Assembly (NCBI GenBank): GCA_964500515.1
Contig: CAZCNE010000002.1
Coordinates: forward strand, 1 to 64,000
Direction of reading: 5' to 3'
DNA: 64,000 bases
Source: Altimarinus sp964500515
GTDB taxonomy: Bacteria; Patescibacteriota; Gracilibacteria; BD1-5; UBA6164
Every line of letters starts with the position of its first letter. The first letter of the stretch is position 1. The notes under the pieces are model-generated. The model ran no database searches, was not told where the DNA came from, and saw only the letters and a program-made list of their open reading frames with translations. Shown here one piece after another: positions 10,174 through 21,732 of this stretch. A program made the translations under genes and the position numbers.

Positions 10174-11937
10174 ATGCACTACTACAATACTCTAAAAAAA
10201 TTATTAAAAAAATACAAAAATTATATATGAAATTATAAATTTTATACGATATTTTTTGTTGCTTTAATTATGATTTTGATTTCATCAAGCGAACCGTTTT
10301 TTACATCAAAAGCTGTTTCTTTTGTTGAAAAATTCATACAAACAAATGAAGTAAACACAGATAGCTTAATATTATTTTTTTCATTGTGGATAGCTTATAT
10401 AATAATAAATTCTTTTGTAAAATATTTTTATAGTTATTATTTAATTGAAAAAAATACTATAGATTTTTATATAAATGAATCTAAAAACATAAAAGAAAAA
10501 GTTATATATATGTCAGAAAAATCTTATGTAAATAAAAAATCATGAAAAATATATAAAATAATTGATAGATGACTTGAATGAGTTTTTTCAAGTGTTGTTT
10601 TATTATTTTTGGAAATTTTACCATCTATAATAAGTATAATTTTTGTAACAATTGTTCTTTTTTCTGTAAATATAAAAATGGCTATAGCTACTTTATCTGT
10701 AACTCCAATTCTAGTTTATGTATGATATTTTTTTACATCAAAAACAAAAGATTTACAAACAGAAGTCAATAAAAAATGGGATCTTTTTTATACAAAAATC
10801 TGAGATTATCTTACAAATTTAACTCAAGTAAAAACTCTTACATTTGAAAATAATGCTTCAAATGAACTTAATAAAATTCAAATAGAATCAAAAAAACTGC
10901 AATTACCTCTTTCAAAAAGATGGATAATTTCATGAATTTATGTAACTTTTTTGATAAATTTAACAAGATTTTTAGTTTTATGAACTTGAATTTTACTTAT
11001 AAAATCGTGAGAAATTACATTTGCTATTTTGTTTTTATATTTTGCTTATATAAATTTTATTTTTTATCCACTTTCTTTTATATTTAATAATCTTAGAAAT
11101 TTGCAAAAACATCTTGAAGGAATAAAAAATATGAATGATGAATTTGAAAAAATAGAACAAGATTTAGATTATGAGTTTTCAAAAGATATAAATAAAATCA
11201 AATGAAAAATAGAGTTTAAAAATGTTTTTTTCTCTTACTCAGAAGAAAAAGAAATATTAAAAAATATCAATTTTACTATAAATCCTTGAGAAAAAATAGC
11301 TTTGGTTTGAGATACTTGATGATGAAAAACTACAATTACAAACTTGATCTTAAGACTTTATGAAATAGAAAAATGAGAAATATCGATTGATGATATAAGC
11401 ATAAAAAATTTTACAAAAAAATCGCTTAGAAAACATATTTGAATTGTTATGCAAGACAATACTTTGTTTAATACAAGCATAGAAAATAATCTAAGATTTG
11501 CAAAGAATAATGCTACAAAAAAAGAAATAGAAGATGCTTTAAAAAAAGCAAGAGCAGAATTTGTTTTTGAGACAAAAGATTCTATAAAATCTGAAATTTG
11601 AGAAAGATGATTAAAACTTAGTTGATGAGAAAAACAAAGGATTAGTATAGCAAGAACTTTTCTAAAAGATCCAGAAATTTTGATTTTGGATGAAGCAACT
11701 TCAGCTCTAGACAACAAAACTGAAAAAGAAATTCAAAAATCTCTAAATGATTTAATGAAATGAAAAACGACAATTATAATAGCTCATAGACTTTCTACAA
11801 TCAAAAAAGTTGATAGAATTTATGTAATTGAAAACTGAAAAATTGTTGAATCTGGAAATTATGAAGAATTAATCAATGCAAATGGAAAATTTTATAATTT
11901 GTCAAATCCTGATAATTTAATAATGAATTTTAATTAG
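10174..11937 (+). CDS. ABC transporter, fused permease and ATPase (ABC-B type exporter)
   Basis: The 587-residue half-transporter probably works as a homodimer in the membrane. About six hydrophobic helices fill residues 25-300 (including FFVALIMILISSS and LFLEILPSIISIIFVTIVLF). The nucleotide-binding domain follows. Walker A is GDTGGGKTT near 377, the Q-loop is GIVMQDNTLF, the signature is LSGGEKQR near 481, Walker B/D-loop is ILILDEATSALD near 501, and the H-loop is IIAHRLST near 535. Two signature glycines are TGA codons. The substrate may be a lipid, peptide or drug; nothing here decides it. Confidence 0.93.
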
Positions 11938-12049
11938 TGATAATTTAATTTTTGATTTTTATATTTTTAAGTCATTATTTTTGCTTTTTTTCTCATATTT
12001 ATGATAGAATAATATTAGTACTTGATATTATATATTATTTAAAATAATT

Positions 12050-13144
12050 ATGGAAATAAAAGAAATTTTTGAAGCAATTGTAGAAATTTGCATAAAAAAT
12101 AATTATTCTGATATTCATCTAAATTCGCTTCACAAAGCTTATATAAGAAATCATTATTGACATTTGGAAAATATCGAAAAATTAAATATTGCTTGAAATT
12201 CAATCGACTCTCCTATTTTTACAAAAGAAAATATTGCTGAAATAATTAAAATCATAGCATCGCCTATTTTATTTTTAAAATTTCAAGAAAATTTTGAGCT
12301 AGATTTATCATATAAATACAAAAATTGAGATAGATTTAGGGTTAATTGTTATATCGATATCAATTGATATTCTATAGCAATAAGAAAAATCCCCATTAAA
12401 ATACCTAATATAGATGATTTATGATTATGAGATACTATAAAAGATATGTGTAAAAAACCAAAGTGATTGATACTTATGACTTGACCAACTTGATCATGAA
12501 AATCAACAAATTTAGCAGCAATGATTGATTATATCAACGAAAATTTTCAAAAACATATTCTTACAATAGAAGATCCTATAGAATTTGCTTTTAAATCAAA
12601 AAAATCACTTATTAATCAAAGAGAAATATGAAACTCAACTAAATCTTTTGCTGATGCTATAAGATCATCTCTTAGAGAAGATCCAAATGTAATTATGGTA
12701 TGAGAAATGAGAGATCCAGAAACTATAAAAGCAGCAATTACATTAGCAGAAACTTGACATATAGTTTTCTCTACTTTGCATACAAATGATACTGTTCAGT
12801 CTGTTGATAGAATTATAGATGTTTTTCCTTCTTGACAGCAAGATCAAATAAGAATGCAGCTAGCTATGAGTTTGGTTTGAATAATGAGCCAAAGATTATT
12901 ACCAAGAATTGATAAAGAATGAAGAATTGCAGCAAGAGAAGTACTTGTTAATAACGATGCTGTAAGAAATTTGATAATATCATGAAAAACTCATCAATTA
13001 TACAATGTTCTTGAAGTTTCACAAAAAGACTGAATGGTTTTAATGGATAAATATTTGCAAATTCTTTACAAAAAATGAGCAATAAGCAAAGATGTATTGA
13101 AAAGTTACGCCAGAGATAAAGACTCTATTGATTTAATTAAATAA
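12050..13144 (+). CDS. pilT: Twitching motility ATPase PilT
   Basis: The 364-residue hexameric ATPase drives retraction of type IV pili at the inner membrane. The N-terminal domain includes NNYSDIHL, the usual SDIH start. Walker A GPTGSGKST is near 144, the Asp box TIEDPIEF near 172, Walker B VGEMRDPET near 215, and the His box STLHTND near 240. The PilT-type AIRSSLREDPN and AETGH segments are present. The zinc-binding cysteines of PilB are absent, which supports the retraction class. The cyclic-nucleotide-binding gene follows after 8 bp on the same strand, so the two form an operon. Confidence 0.95.
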
Positions 13145-13152
13145 TTATTTTT

Positions 13153-13992
13153 ATGTTAGATATAGCTTTTTTTAAAAATTCAGAATTCTTTAAAAATAAA
13201 AAATTAAAAAAAGATAATTTTGTATTTAAAGAATGAGAAATAGACAATAATTTTTATATAATCTTGTCTTGAAAAATATCTATTGAAAAATACACTACAA
13301 AAGAAAAAAAAGATGTCAAAGAATTGGATATATTGTATTCTTGAGATTTTTTTTGAGAGTCAAGTTTAAGTTCTAGTGAAAAAAAAGAACTTAGTGTAAA
13401 AGCCTTGGAAGACACTGAATTAATTTATATAAATTCTAGTGATTGATTTGAAAAACTTTTAGAAAAAAATCCTAAAAAATGATTTGAATTATTAAAACAC
13501 ATAATTGAAATAACAAATAAAAGATTATTAAAAGAAAATAAACAAATCACAGCAAATTATGAAATAGTAAAATCAATTGTTGAAATCAAAAATATAAACG
13601 AAAAAAATATATTTTTAATAATTGAAAAAATAAAATTAATTACTGGTTTTGATTACATATTGTATTTTGAATCCAATCCTGTAATTGACAATTTTATAGT
13701 TTTGAAATATGATTCAAGAGAAGCCTGAAAACTTCAAGATAAGATTTTAGATATAAAAAAATTGGAAAAATTAAAAGATGTAAAAGAATTAAAACTAGTA
13801 AACAATAATTTCATCCAAAAACTTAGTATATGAGAATTAAATCTATGATATATGATTTTTTGAAAAAAAGATGAGTTTAATTATGAAGACAAAAAATTAG
13901 TAGTTTCAGTTTCAAATAGCTTAACTTGACTTTTAAAACAAAAAGAATTTTTGAAAGAAGAATTAAACAAAAATTATATGAAAAATATATAA
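13153..13992 (+). CDS. Cyclic-nucleotide-binding domain protein with C-terminal GAF-like region
   Basis: This is a 279-residue protein. Residues about 10-115 form a Crp-type cNMP-binding fold, with FKEGEIDNNFYIILSGKISI, then the phosphate-binding cassette GDFFGESSL and the closing ALEDTELIYINSSD. No helix-turn-helix follows. The C-terminal half (about 150-279) has alternating strands and helices and ends KKLVVSVSNSLTGLL, similar in layout to a GAF domain. It is therefore more likely a signalling or regulatory partner than a transcription factor. Its position 8 bp after pilT suggests that it tunes pilus retraction. Whether it binds a cyclic nucleotide is not shown. Confidence 0.8.
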
Positions 13993-14041
13993 AACGATGA
14001 AATAATTAAAAACCTTATTTTCTTATTCTTGTCCCTAAATT

Positions 14042-15778
14042 ATGTACAAATTACATAAAATAAAAATCACAAACTACAAAAGTATAAAATACGCTGAGAT
14101 ATTTTTTTCAAATAACAAAACTGTTTTTGTATGAAAAAATAATTCTTGAAAATCAAATATTTTAAAAGCGGTAAATTTACTTTTTTCATGATATCATAAA
14201 AATATTGATAAAAATAGTTTTAATGATTTAAGTAAAGAAATAATTATAGAAGCAACTATACAAAAGGATTTAAAAGAATATTTAAATCTAAAGATTACAG
14301 CGTATATAAAAAATAAAGAACTTATTATAAACTATGAAAAAAATTATAATGATGAAGAAAGAAAAAAAATTCAAGATTTTTTTGATAATGTTGATTTTAT
14401 ATATATCCCATCAAATAGAAGTTTTTGAAACAAAAATTCAGCTTGGTATAAAAAAATGATTGATTTAATATTGAAAAATAAAGCTGAAAGTATCGAAAAT
14501 AAAGTTGTAATAGATAATTTGAAAAAAATTGTATTATCAGTAAAAGAAATAATCAGAGATAGAGATAATATAGTTTTTAATGAAGAATCTAATTCTCCTA
14601 TTAAACTTGATAAAAACTCAAATGAACTTCTTGCAAGACTAAACGAAGAAATATATTATGAAGATTTTAACAATATTAAGGATTTTGATGATATAAGTTT
14701 ATCTACTAAAAATTCACTATTTATCACACTTTTTGATTTATATTATAAATCTCTAACAAATACAAAAAATGAAAGATTTAAAATATTTGTAATTGATCAT
14801 GTTGAAAATTTTCTACATCCTCATTCTATAAGATTGATTGATAAAGTTTTACAAGATATATCAGAAAAAGAAAATACTCAAATAATATATTCTACACATG
14901 CTAACGAGCTTGTTTCAAACTTCAAAAAAGATAAATATGAAATTGATGCTTTAAGGTTTGTTTATAAGCTAAATTGATATTCAAATATCAAACAAATAAA
15001 AAATAAATACTGAAATTATGAAAGAATTATGTTAAATTTGATGTTTAAATCAAGTGATGTATTTTTTTCAGATGCTGTAATTTTGGTTGAATGAGAAACT
15101 GAAAAAATTGCAATTCCAAATATACTTGAGTATTGGCCTTGGAGTGAAGAAGATTTAAAAGATTGTAAACTTGATTTGTGTAAAAATATAATTGGAAAAA
15201 ATAAAATAAATGATTTTTTTAATATTTATTTAAAAAATATTGCAGTAATTGATGTTTGATGAAAATGAGCTTTATCTGACTGGTATGAGTTTTGTTCAGA
15301 ATTACTTTGAAGAAAAAATGTATTTGCAATAATTGATAAAGACAATAATTTTTTTGAAGATAAGAGAAATATAGAAAGATCAATAAAAAAAGTACATGGT
15401 AGATTTGTAAGAGAATATGAATATGAAAAATATAATTGGATAGTTCTTGATTGAGAATTTGAAAATTATTATAAAGCTGAAAAAGTAAAAGAATACCTTT
15501 CTTCAGTACTAAAAGAAAAATACAAAAATGATAATTATATACAAAAAGATATCAATCAACTAATTGATAAAATAGAAAACTTAAAAATCCGTAAAAAAAT
15601 ATCTGTAAGTTATGAAAGATTGTTTAAAAAATATCTAAGATGATTTTGAAAACCTACAATCGCTTTCAATCTATCAATTCGGCTTTGTCAAAATGATTGA
15701 TATAAAAGATGAATTATGGATATACTAAAAAAGATTATTTATAAAATTGAAGAAAATAAGATTATTGACGGGAATTAA
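14042..15778 (+). CDS. OLD-family ATP-dependent nuclease (AAA ATPase + TOPRIM)
   Basis: The 578-residue protein has an N-terminal SMC/RecF-like ATPase. Walker A is GKNNSGKSN near residue 30, Walker B is in VIDHVENFLHP near 250, and the switch is STHA near 283. A TOPRIM nuclease domain follows, with the acidic motif LVEGETEKIAIP near 348 and IIDKDN near 433. This order defines the OLD family, which includes phage-defence nucleases (P2 Old, GajA of Gabija, PARIS). No GajB-type helicase is adjacent, so it looks like a solitary class 1 OLD. The upstream neighbours are pilT and the cNMP protein, 49 bp away. A defence role is an inference from the family. Confidence 0.88.
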
Positions 15779-15804
15779 TTTAAAATTCAATAGAGTTTTA
15801 AAAA

Positions 15805-16980
15805 CTATAAATCTTTTATACAACGGACAGAGAAACCATATACATAAGACCAAGTATTTCTATAAATTTCAGAATTACCTGAACTAAATTGTCTAGCATA
15901 TGAATTAGACCGTAAAAAAGCATTAATACCACGGCTATAAAAATTAGATGTAGTATTATGACGACTACCAGCTAAAGGTATTTTAAGTAAATTAGCTATA
16001 TTATTTGAAACTCATTTTAATCCATGTCATTTCCATCATAATCAATCACATTGCCCTCATTTTGCAGTTCTACAATTATTTCATGAAATTATTTCATTTT
16101 CTAAAAATATAAAATCATTATCGCTTGGTAGTTTCCATCAACTTGAACAAGCACTAGGTGCATTTAATCATGTATATAGTTTTCACCATATTGTATCAAA
16201 TTCTTTATCTCAATTTAGATTAGATCATGAAAACCAAGAATTTGCTATTGCATTACTCTGCATCTTTGAATCTCATATCTTAATCTTACATTTTGAAACA
16301 TCATTTACTCAATCATAATTTGGATAACAAGTTCATATAGTTCAGTTTGTTCAATCATCTTTCTTTCACCATTCTACTCAATCTCAAAGTGTTGAATTAC
16401 ATCATGCCCATACTTGAAGTAAAGTTCAAGTGTATGAATATACTTCTACATCATTTAGTGGACAATTAGAGTCTGGCCAGGTTTTATTCTTCTTTTTGAA
16501 GATATATCCAGTTTCTTCATTTACATAAACTCCATTTTTGTTTAATGGTCATAGTTTTATTTCTTCTCATTCTCAAAATTTTGAAATTAATTCATATGCA
16601 TCTTTTGTAATTACTAGATTATAATCGTATAATTCTCATGAATCTGGATCTTTTGGTAATTTATCTAGTTTTTTTACTTGTGTATAGTTTGTTTCTCCAA
16701 ATTTTCATTCTAGCATTCATCTTATCTTTGGTGTCTGATTTAGATTATCTGGATCTGGATAATTTCATACTTCTAGTGCATATAATTCTAGTGATTTTTC
16801 TATATTTTTTAAGTCACTTGTTCTTACTGAATTTCTTGCATCTCTTGTATATCATTGCAAGCTTATAAATGCTATTGTTCACAGAATTGCTAGGATTGTT
16901 ATTACTACTATTAATTCTACTAGGGTGAAAGCTTGGTTTTTAAGTGATTTTTTTGATTTATTTTGATGAAGGTTGGCTAT
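15805..16980 (-). CDS. Prepilin-like protein with C-terminal FISUMP domain (start codon uncertain)
   Basis: The open frame encodes up to 391 residues. It has a prepilin leader (KNQA|FTLVELIVVITILAIL), a helix ending in GYTRDARNS, and a pilin-like part. The C-terminal FISUMP domain (about 200-391) has GWKLPSDNDF, CDGLGWKGHG, AGSRH and a final YGFSVRCIKD. FISUMP domains occur in surface proteins such as those of Fibrobacter. No ATG, GTG or TTG lies between the leader and the upstream stop. The nearest possible starts are ATA codons beside a (TA)8 run at 16985-17000. In the related gene at 50529 the corresponding leader DNA carries an ATG directly after AAAAAGTAAT. The gene may be switched off or start at a rare codon. 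Confidence 0.82.
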
Positions 16981-16984
16981 ACAG

Positions 16985-17000
16985 TATATATATATATATA
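16985..17000. repeat. (TA)8 microsatellite upstream of the FISUMP prepilin
   Basis: Eight TA units lie between an AAAAAGTAAT leader (read on the minus strand) and the prepilin frame at 15805-16980. Slippage in the run would change the distance or frame between the leader and the coding region. The region from 17001 to 17154 is T/A-rich and shows no gene. Confidence 0.8.
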
Positions 17001-17154
17001 TTACTTTTTCTGAAAAAATTAAGTTTTTTCATAATTTTTTTTATTATTTTTTATTGTAATTTTATTATAATTGAATTTTTATTTTTTCAAAAAATTTCTA
17101 TTTTTCTTTTTTACTTTTATTGTTTTTGTTGTTTTGTTTATTTAAAAAAAAAAA

Positions 17155-17610
17155 TTATTTTTTTATCTTCCCTACACTCCAAACTCAATGTAAATTGCAT
17201 CTAATTCTTATCTCAAATTCATCTAAATCATAATCTATGAAATTTACTTCTGTTTTTCATCATTTTTTTATAAATTTTTCTTCCACTAAATCTCCATATT
17301 CATCATACAAACTTATACTTGTTATACAATGATCTTCTTCCTTTGGATGATTTATTTTGACAATAATCTCTCAATAATTTTCTTTTATAATTGGAAAATG
17401 GATTTTTTCTAAATTTGAGAGATTTTTTATATTTTCTATATAATTTACTTCTTCTTTTATCTCATGAAAACTATCAATAGTTTCTGAACAACAAGGACAA
17501 ATAAAATAATCTTTCATTTCATAAAAACCCTCTCAAGCTTCATATCAAGCTTCACTGTCTCAAGTTCATTCATCATATATATAAGAACAATTTGTGCAAA
17601 GATATCTCAT
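17155..17610 (-). CDS. Rubredoxin-superoxide reductase fusion protein
   Basis: The 151-residue protein joins two iron sites. Residues 1-45 follow rubredoxin: C5-x2-C8, SYIYDEGTGD, and C38-P-C-C41. The C-terminal domain has the superoxide reductase ligands: H71 in KIHFPII, H88 and H94 in NHPKEEDH, then C138 and H141 in CNLHGVW. These match the four-His one-Cys iron centre that reduces superoxide to peroxide. Rubredoxin normally passes electrons to this centre, so a fusion is functionally sensible. It suggests an anaerobe that meets oxygen. The upstream region to 17816 holds no gene. Confidence 0.88.
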
Positions 17611-17816
17611 TTTATTAGTTATTAATTAATAACTTTTAGTTTATGAAAAAATCTAAATTTGCAAGAAAAAATTATTTTTATTAGCCAAGTATTAAAATCA
17701 ATATTTTCATCTGCAAAGATTTATATGCTTAAACATTTTTATTTTTTAAAAAACACTTACACAAATTTCTATTTTTATAAATTTTATATATAATCTAAAA
17801 AATTAAATAATATTTT

Positions 17817-18545
17817 ATGAAACTAAAATACTCAAAAAAAGAATTAGAAAATTTCAAAAAATTCATGAAAATGAAAGATTTGCACTGAGAAATAGAAAAA
17901 AAACTTATACTAAAATCTACAAGATATTTAAAATATATAAAATGGATTCCTTGACTGAGAATGGTAGCTATTTGAAACAGTGTTGCTATGAATAGTGCAA
18001 ATTCTAACTCTGATATAGATTTATTTATAGTTACAAGTCCAAATAGACTTTGGACTGTGAGAATTTTTATAACACTAATTTTTCAAATTCTTTGAGTTAG
18101 AAAAACAAAAAATAAACATGCTGAAAGGTTTTGTTTAAGTTTTTTTGCAAGTACAAATGCTCTAAATTTTGAAAAAATTGCAATAGAAAATGATATATAT
18201 CTTTACTTTTGGATTTTGTATTTAAGACCAATTTTGAATTACAATAATACATATGAAAAATTTTTAAAAGAAAATGAAAAATGGTGTGATTTTTCTAATT
18301 ATGATGAAATATTGAAAACTAGTTCTAGCTTAATTTATTTTGAAGAAAAAAGAAAAAATAGCAATAATATTTTTCTTGGTTTCCTTGAAAAAATATTAAA
18401 AATGCTTTTTTATCCAAGAACAAAAAAAGCTTATGAAAAAAATTGAATGCTTTTTTGAGAAATTATAAATGATGATATGTTAAAATTTCATAAAAAGGAT
18501 AAAAGAAAAGAAATAAGAAATAAAATATATAAAATTAATCCTTAA
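17817..18545 (+). CDS. Nucleotidyltransferase-domain protein
   Basis: This is a 242-residue protein. Near residue 50 it has GNSVAMNSANSNSDIDLFIV, the GS/GN-x7-12-SDIDL motif of the polymerase-beta-like nucleotidyltransferase fold; the two metal-binding aspartates are in DID. The following part (RLWTVRIFITLIFQILGVRK, then ERFCLSFF) contains one hydrophobic helix and conserved positions. This arrangement resembles a group of small predicted nucleotidyltransferases often left without a specific role. No partner toxin or antitoxin gene is adjacent. The 3' end overlaps the convergent DUF389 gene by 11 bp. The substrate is unknown. Confidence 0.8.
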
Positions 18546-20145
18546 ATAACTTCAAAGTTTTATATTCAAAAAGTTTTATATCTAAATCTATATTTTTTCA
18601 TTCTCAATAAGATTTTATAATTCTAAGAAAATCAACTAATTCATTTGCTTTTCAAGATTCATAATCAAAACTCAAATTCGCTTTTGTATTTTTATTTTCT
18701 AAAAGTTCTAAATTTAAACTTTTTAAGTTTATTCAATTTGTTATATTTGAATTTATAAAATTAAGTAAATCCGTTTCTATATCAAGTCTAGTTTTTTCTG
18801 CATCGTCTAGATCTTTTTCAAACTTTTTTTTATATAAGCTCACTGGAACAAAACTGAAATTTATATTTTCTCTAAATTTTTGTTTTATTTTTTCTTGTAA
18901 TTTATCAAATACTTTTATATCATAATTATCACCTTTAACTCAAAAAATACTTTTTACATAATATTTTTCTTCTTTTTTATCAATTTCTAAACTTATCAAA
19001 TCAAAATTTTTATAATTTGTTTCAAATTCATCTGAAATAGCTTGATAAATTAGTGCATCCTTGCTAATAATACTTTTTTCCTCAGAACTAATATTTGCAA
19101 TTCTTATAAGTTCAATATTTAAATTCACATTTTTTCAAAGTTTTTTTGATAATTCAAAATCTAATTTTTTCTTAAAAGTATCGTAAAAATCAATACCTTC
19201 TGGTAATTTTATAATTGAATTTAAAATAATATTTGTTTTATCTACTTGTTTTACATCTATATTTTCTACAGAAATATTTTTATTTTCATTTTTTAAAATA
19301 CTCTCAAGATAATTTTTAGTTTGAGATTTTATATTTTCTTTTTCTTTTATTACAAAAAGAGATTCAAGCAAAGGAATCGAAATAATAAGCACAAAAATAA
19401 ATATAAAAATAAATGATTCAACTGATGTTTTTTGTTTTTCTCAAGAATGTGGGGTAAAACCAAAAACCCAAAAAAGAATTATTCAAACAAGAATTATAGC
19501 TATTAAGTTTGTTAAAAAAAGCATAAACGAGCTATAAGCCAAAGAAAAATTTCATAAATAAAACTCAATTCATGTAACTTCTAAAGGAGGAAGTAAACTA
19601 GCCGCCATCGCAACTCAAGCAATACTTTCTCATCAAAACCTTTTAAATCATAAAGCTAGTATTGCCAAAACTGCTGAAAATATTGCAATAAACAAATCTA
19701 GTATATTTGGTGAAGTTCTTGCTAAAATTTCTGTTGTTTCAAATCTAATTCAAACAAAAAAAGCTGAAATTATTCAAAGCAATATTGCAAAAAATACACT
19801 AAAAAATAATTTCTTAATAGAAGTATACAAAACAGATTTTTGTCAATTTGAAACTGAAAATGAAATAGCATTTATAGGATCAAGCAAAGGAGAAATAAGC
19901 ATTGCTCAAATAACAACAGCAACTGAGTTTTGTATAAGTCATAAAGCAGCTATTACACTTGATAAAAATAATTGAACCCAATATAGTTTTTTTGCATCCA
20001 ATTTACTTTTTACTTTCATAGCAACATCTTCTTTTGATTCTGGAGACAAATTTACAAACTCTATTTTATCAAAAAAAGCATTTAATTTATCTGTAAAATT
20101 TTCTGATTTTTTATTAATTTTTTCTTCTAAACCTAGATTATTCAT
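18535..20145 (-). CDS. DUF389 family membrane protein
   Basis: The 536-residue protein has a cytoplasmic N-terminus of about 60 residues. A multi-helix membrane domain follows (about 60-270), with the DUF389 hallmarks QNSVAVVIGAMLISPLLDPI and AGVAMAASLLPPLEVTG. The C-terminal region (about 280-536) is soluble and charged and contains repeated LRI/NIEL strands. The family is widespread but has no established biochemical function; a transport or envelope role is only a guess. The CDF transporter gene ends upstream-to-downstream 5 bp from this start on the same strand, so the two are probably co-transcribed. Confidence 0.88.
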
Positions 20146-20150
20146 ATTTT

Positions 20151-21152
20151 TTAATTAAGTTCTATATCTATATGACGAATTTCTGGAAATCTTTTTTTTA
20201 TTTTATTTTCTAGTTTATCTATACTTTTTCATATAACTCTTGGTGCCCTATCTGCAAATCCTACACAAAACCTAACAAACTCTTCATAATCATTATTTAT
20301 GTAAGTAAAATTTTCTTGTAAAAATCAATTTTTGTTAATATGTTTTATCAAATCAGTTCAATTATATTCAATTTCACATTTTATAATATAAGTATTTATA
20401 TCAATTACTTGTGATTTAAAATCAAGTAGCTTAAGAACAATAGGTTCTGCTTTTATAAGTTTGATAAGCTCTTTTTTTAAGTTTTCATCAATAGTTTTTC
20501 AAATAAGATATTCTTTATTTTTAATAATAAGCAAAATTGCTACAAATCAAAGTAAAACTCAAATTATTATAGATCAAATACTATCAAAATAAGAATAACC
20601 AGTAATTTTTGATAAAAAAATTGCTAAAAATGCAATAATCAAACTAAAAATTGCAACTGAATCTTCCAAAATCACTGCTAAGCTTGCATTATCAGATTCT
20701 TTTATAGATTTTAAAAATCATTTTTCTTTTTTATAAATTGAATTTATAGCAAAAAATAAAGTCGAAATTTCTATTAAAAAAGAAACTAGTAAAATAAAAT
20801 ATGTTAGAGAATAATTTTCTATCAAATGAGGAGTAAAAAGACCTTCAATTCAACGATAAATTGTCACTCAAGCTCATATAAAAAATATTCAACAAGCTGA
20901 TAAAATAGCCCAAAAAAATCTTTCTTTTCAATATCAATAAGCAAATTCATTGTCTGCTCTTTTTTTTGATTTTTTTAAACCAACATAAAGTAATAATTGA
21001 TTAATCGTATCAGCAATAGAATGAACTCATTCTGAAAAAATTGACATTGATCAAGTAAATGCAAATACAATAAATTTAAATAAACTTAATGTTAAATTTC
21101 ATAAAAATGCAAAACTAACAGCAAGTTTTCATGACTGATTATTTAAAGTCAT
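20151..21152 (-). CDS. Cation diffusion facilitator (CDF) family metal transporter
   Basis: The 333-residue membrane protein resembles the SLC30A9-like branch of CDF exporters. Membrane helix 2 has SEGVHSIADTINQLLL, carrying the H-x3-D metal site. The loop GYGKERFFWAILSACGIFF is the conserved (Y)GxxxxRF/W segment. Helix 5 reads ASLAVILEDSVAIF, with the expected acidic ligand. A C-terminal cytoplasmic domain with DIEL at the end follows. It probably exports Zn2+, Fe2+ or Mn2+ using the proton gradient. The gene precedes the DUF389 gene by 5 bp. Confidence 0.9.
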
Positions 21153-21223
21153 AAAATAAAAATTTGTTTTAAAAAATATTTTAATACAATACTAATATTT
21201 ATTATATATTTCTTTTTGTTTAA

Positions 21224-21727
21224 ATGCAAACTATGTGAGTTATTATTTGAAGATTTAGCCCTCTTCACATATGACATATTTCTTTAATCAACAATAGTCT
21301 AAAATTAAACAAAAAAACTATTGTGATCGTTTGATCTGCAAATAAAATAGATAAAAAAAACCCTTATGAGATTTCAAAGAGAAAAAAAATACTTGAAGCT
21401 GAATTTTGAAAAAAAATTTTACTTTATTCTTTGAATGATTATGAAAGTGACTTAGAATGGTTAAATAAACTTGAAAATATTTTGGATAAAGATTGTGAAA
21501 TAAATGATAAAATATTTTTTTTCTGATGAGATTTAGAAAATGATTATGCAATACAAGTTATTAAAAAATTATCAAATTTCTTAAAATATAAAAACATAGA
21601 GTTTTATGAAAAAAATAGGCTTGAAATACCAATAAGTTGAACAGATATAAGAAAAATGATTCAAGAAAAAAATTATAGTGAAACAAAAAAGTGGCTTTCC
21701 AAGAAAACCACTAAATACATTTTATAA
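21224..21727 (+). CDS. NMN-adenylyltransferase-like nucleotidyltransferase
   Basis: The 167-residue protein starts MQTMGVIIGRFSPLHIGH, which is the GRFxPxHxGH motif of the cytidylyltransferase-like/NMNAT fold, with the catalytic HxGH. Near the end it has ISGTDIRKMI, the ISxTxxR motif that binds the triphosphate. The size and motifs resemble the archaeal-type NadM adenylyltransferase that makes NAD from NMN and ATP. The central part is divergent, with a cluster of acidic residues, so another nucleotide substrate is possible. The first ATG was chosen because it directly precedes the strand with GRF. Confidence 0.85.
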
Positions 21728-21732
21728 AAATT

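Noticed and set aside
11358..11717. 119-codon open frame on the minus strand
   Set aside because: It is antisense to the ATPase domain of the ABC transporter, whose Walker and signature motifs are intact on the plus strand.
15805..16980. FISUMP prepilin as a pseudogene
   Set aside because: The frame is open over about 390 codons with all conserved parts; only the start is unclear, so it is kept as a gene.
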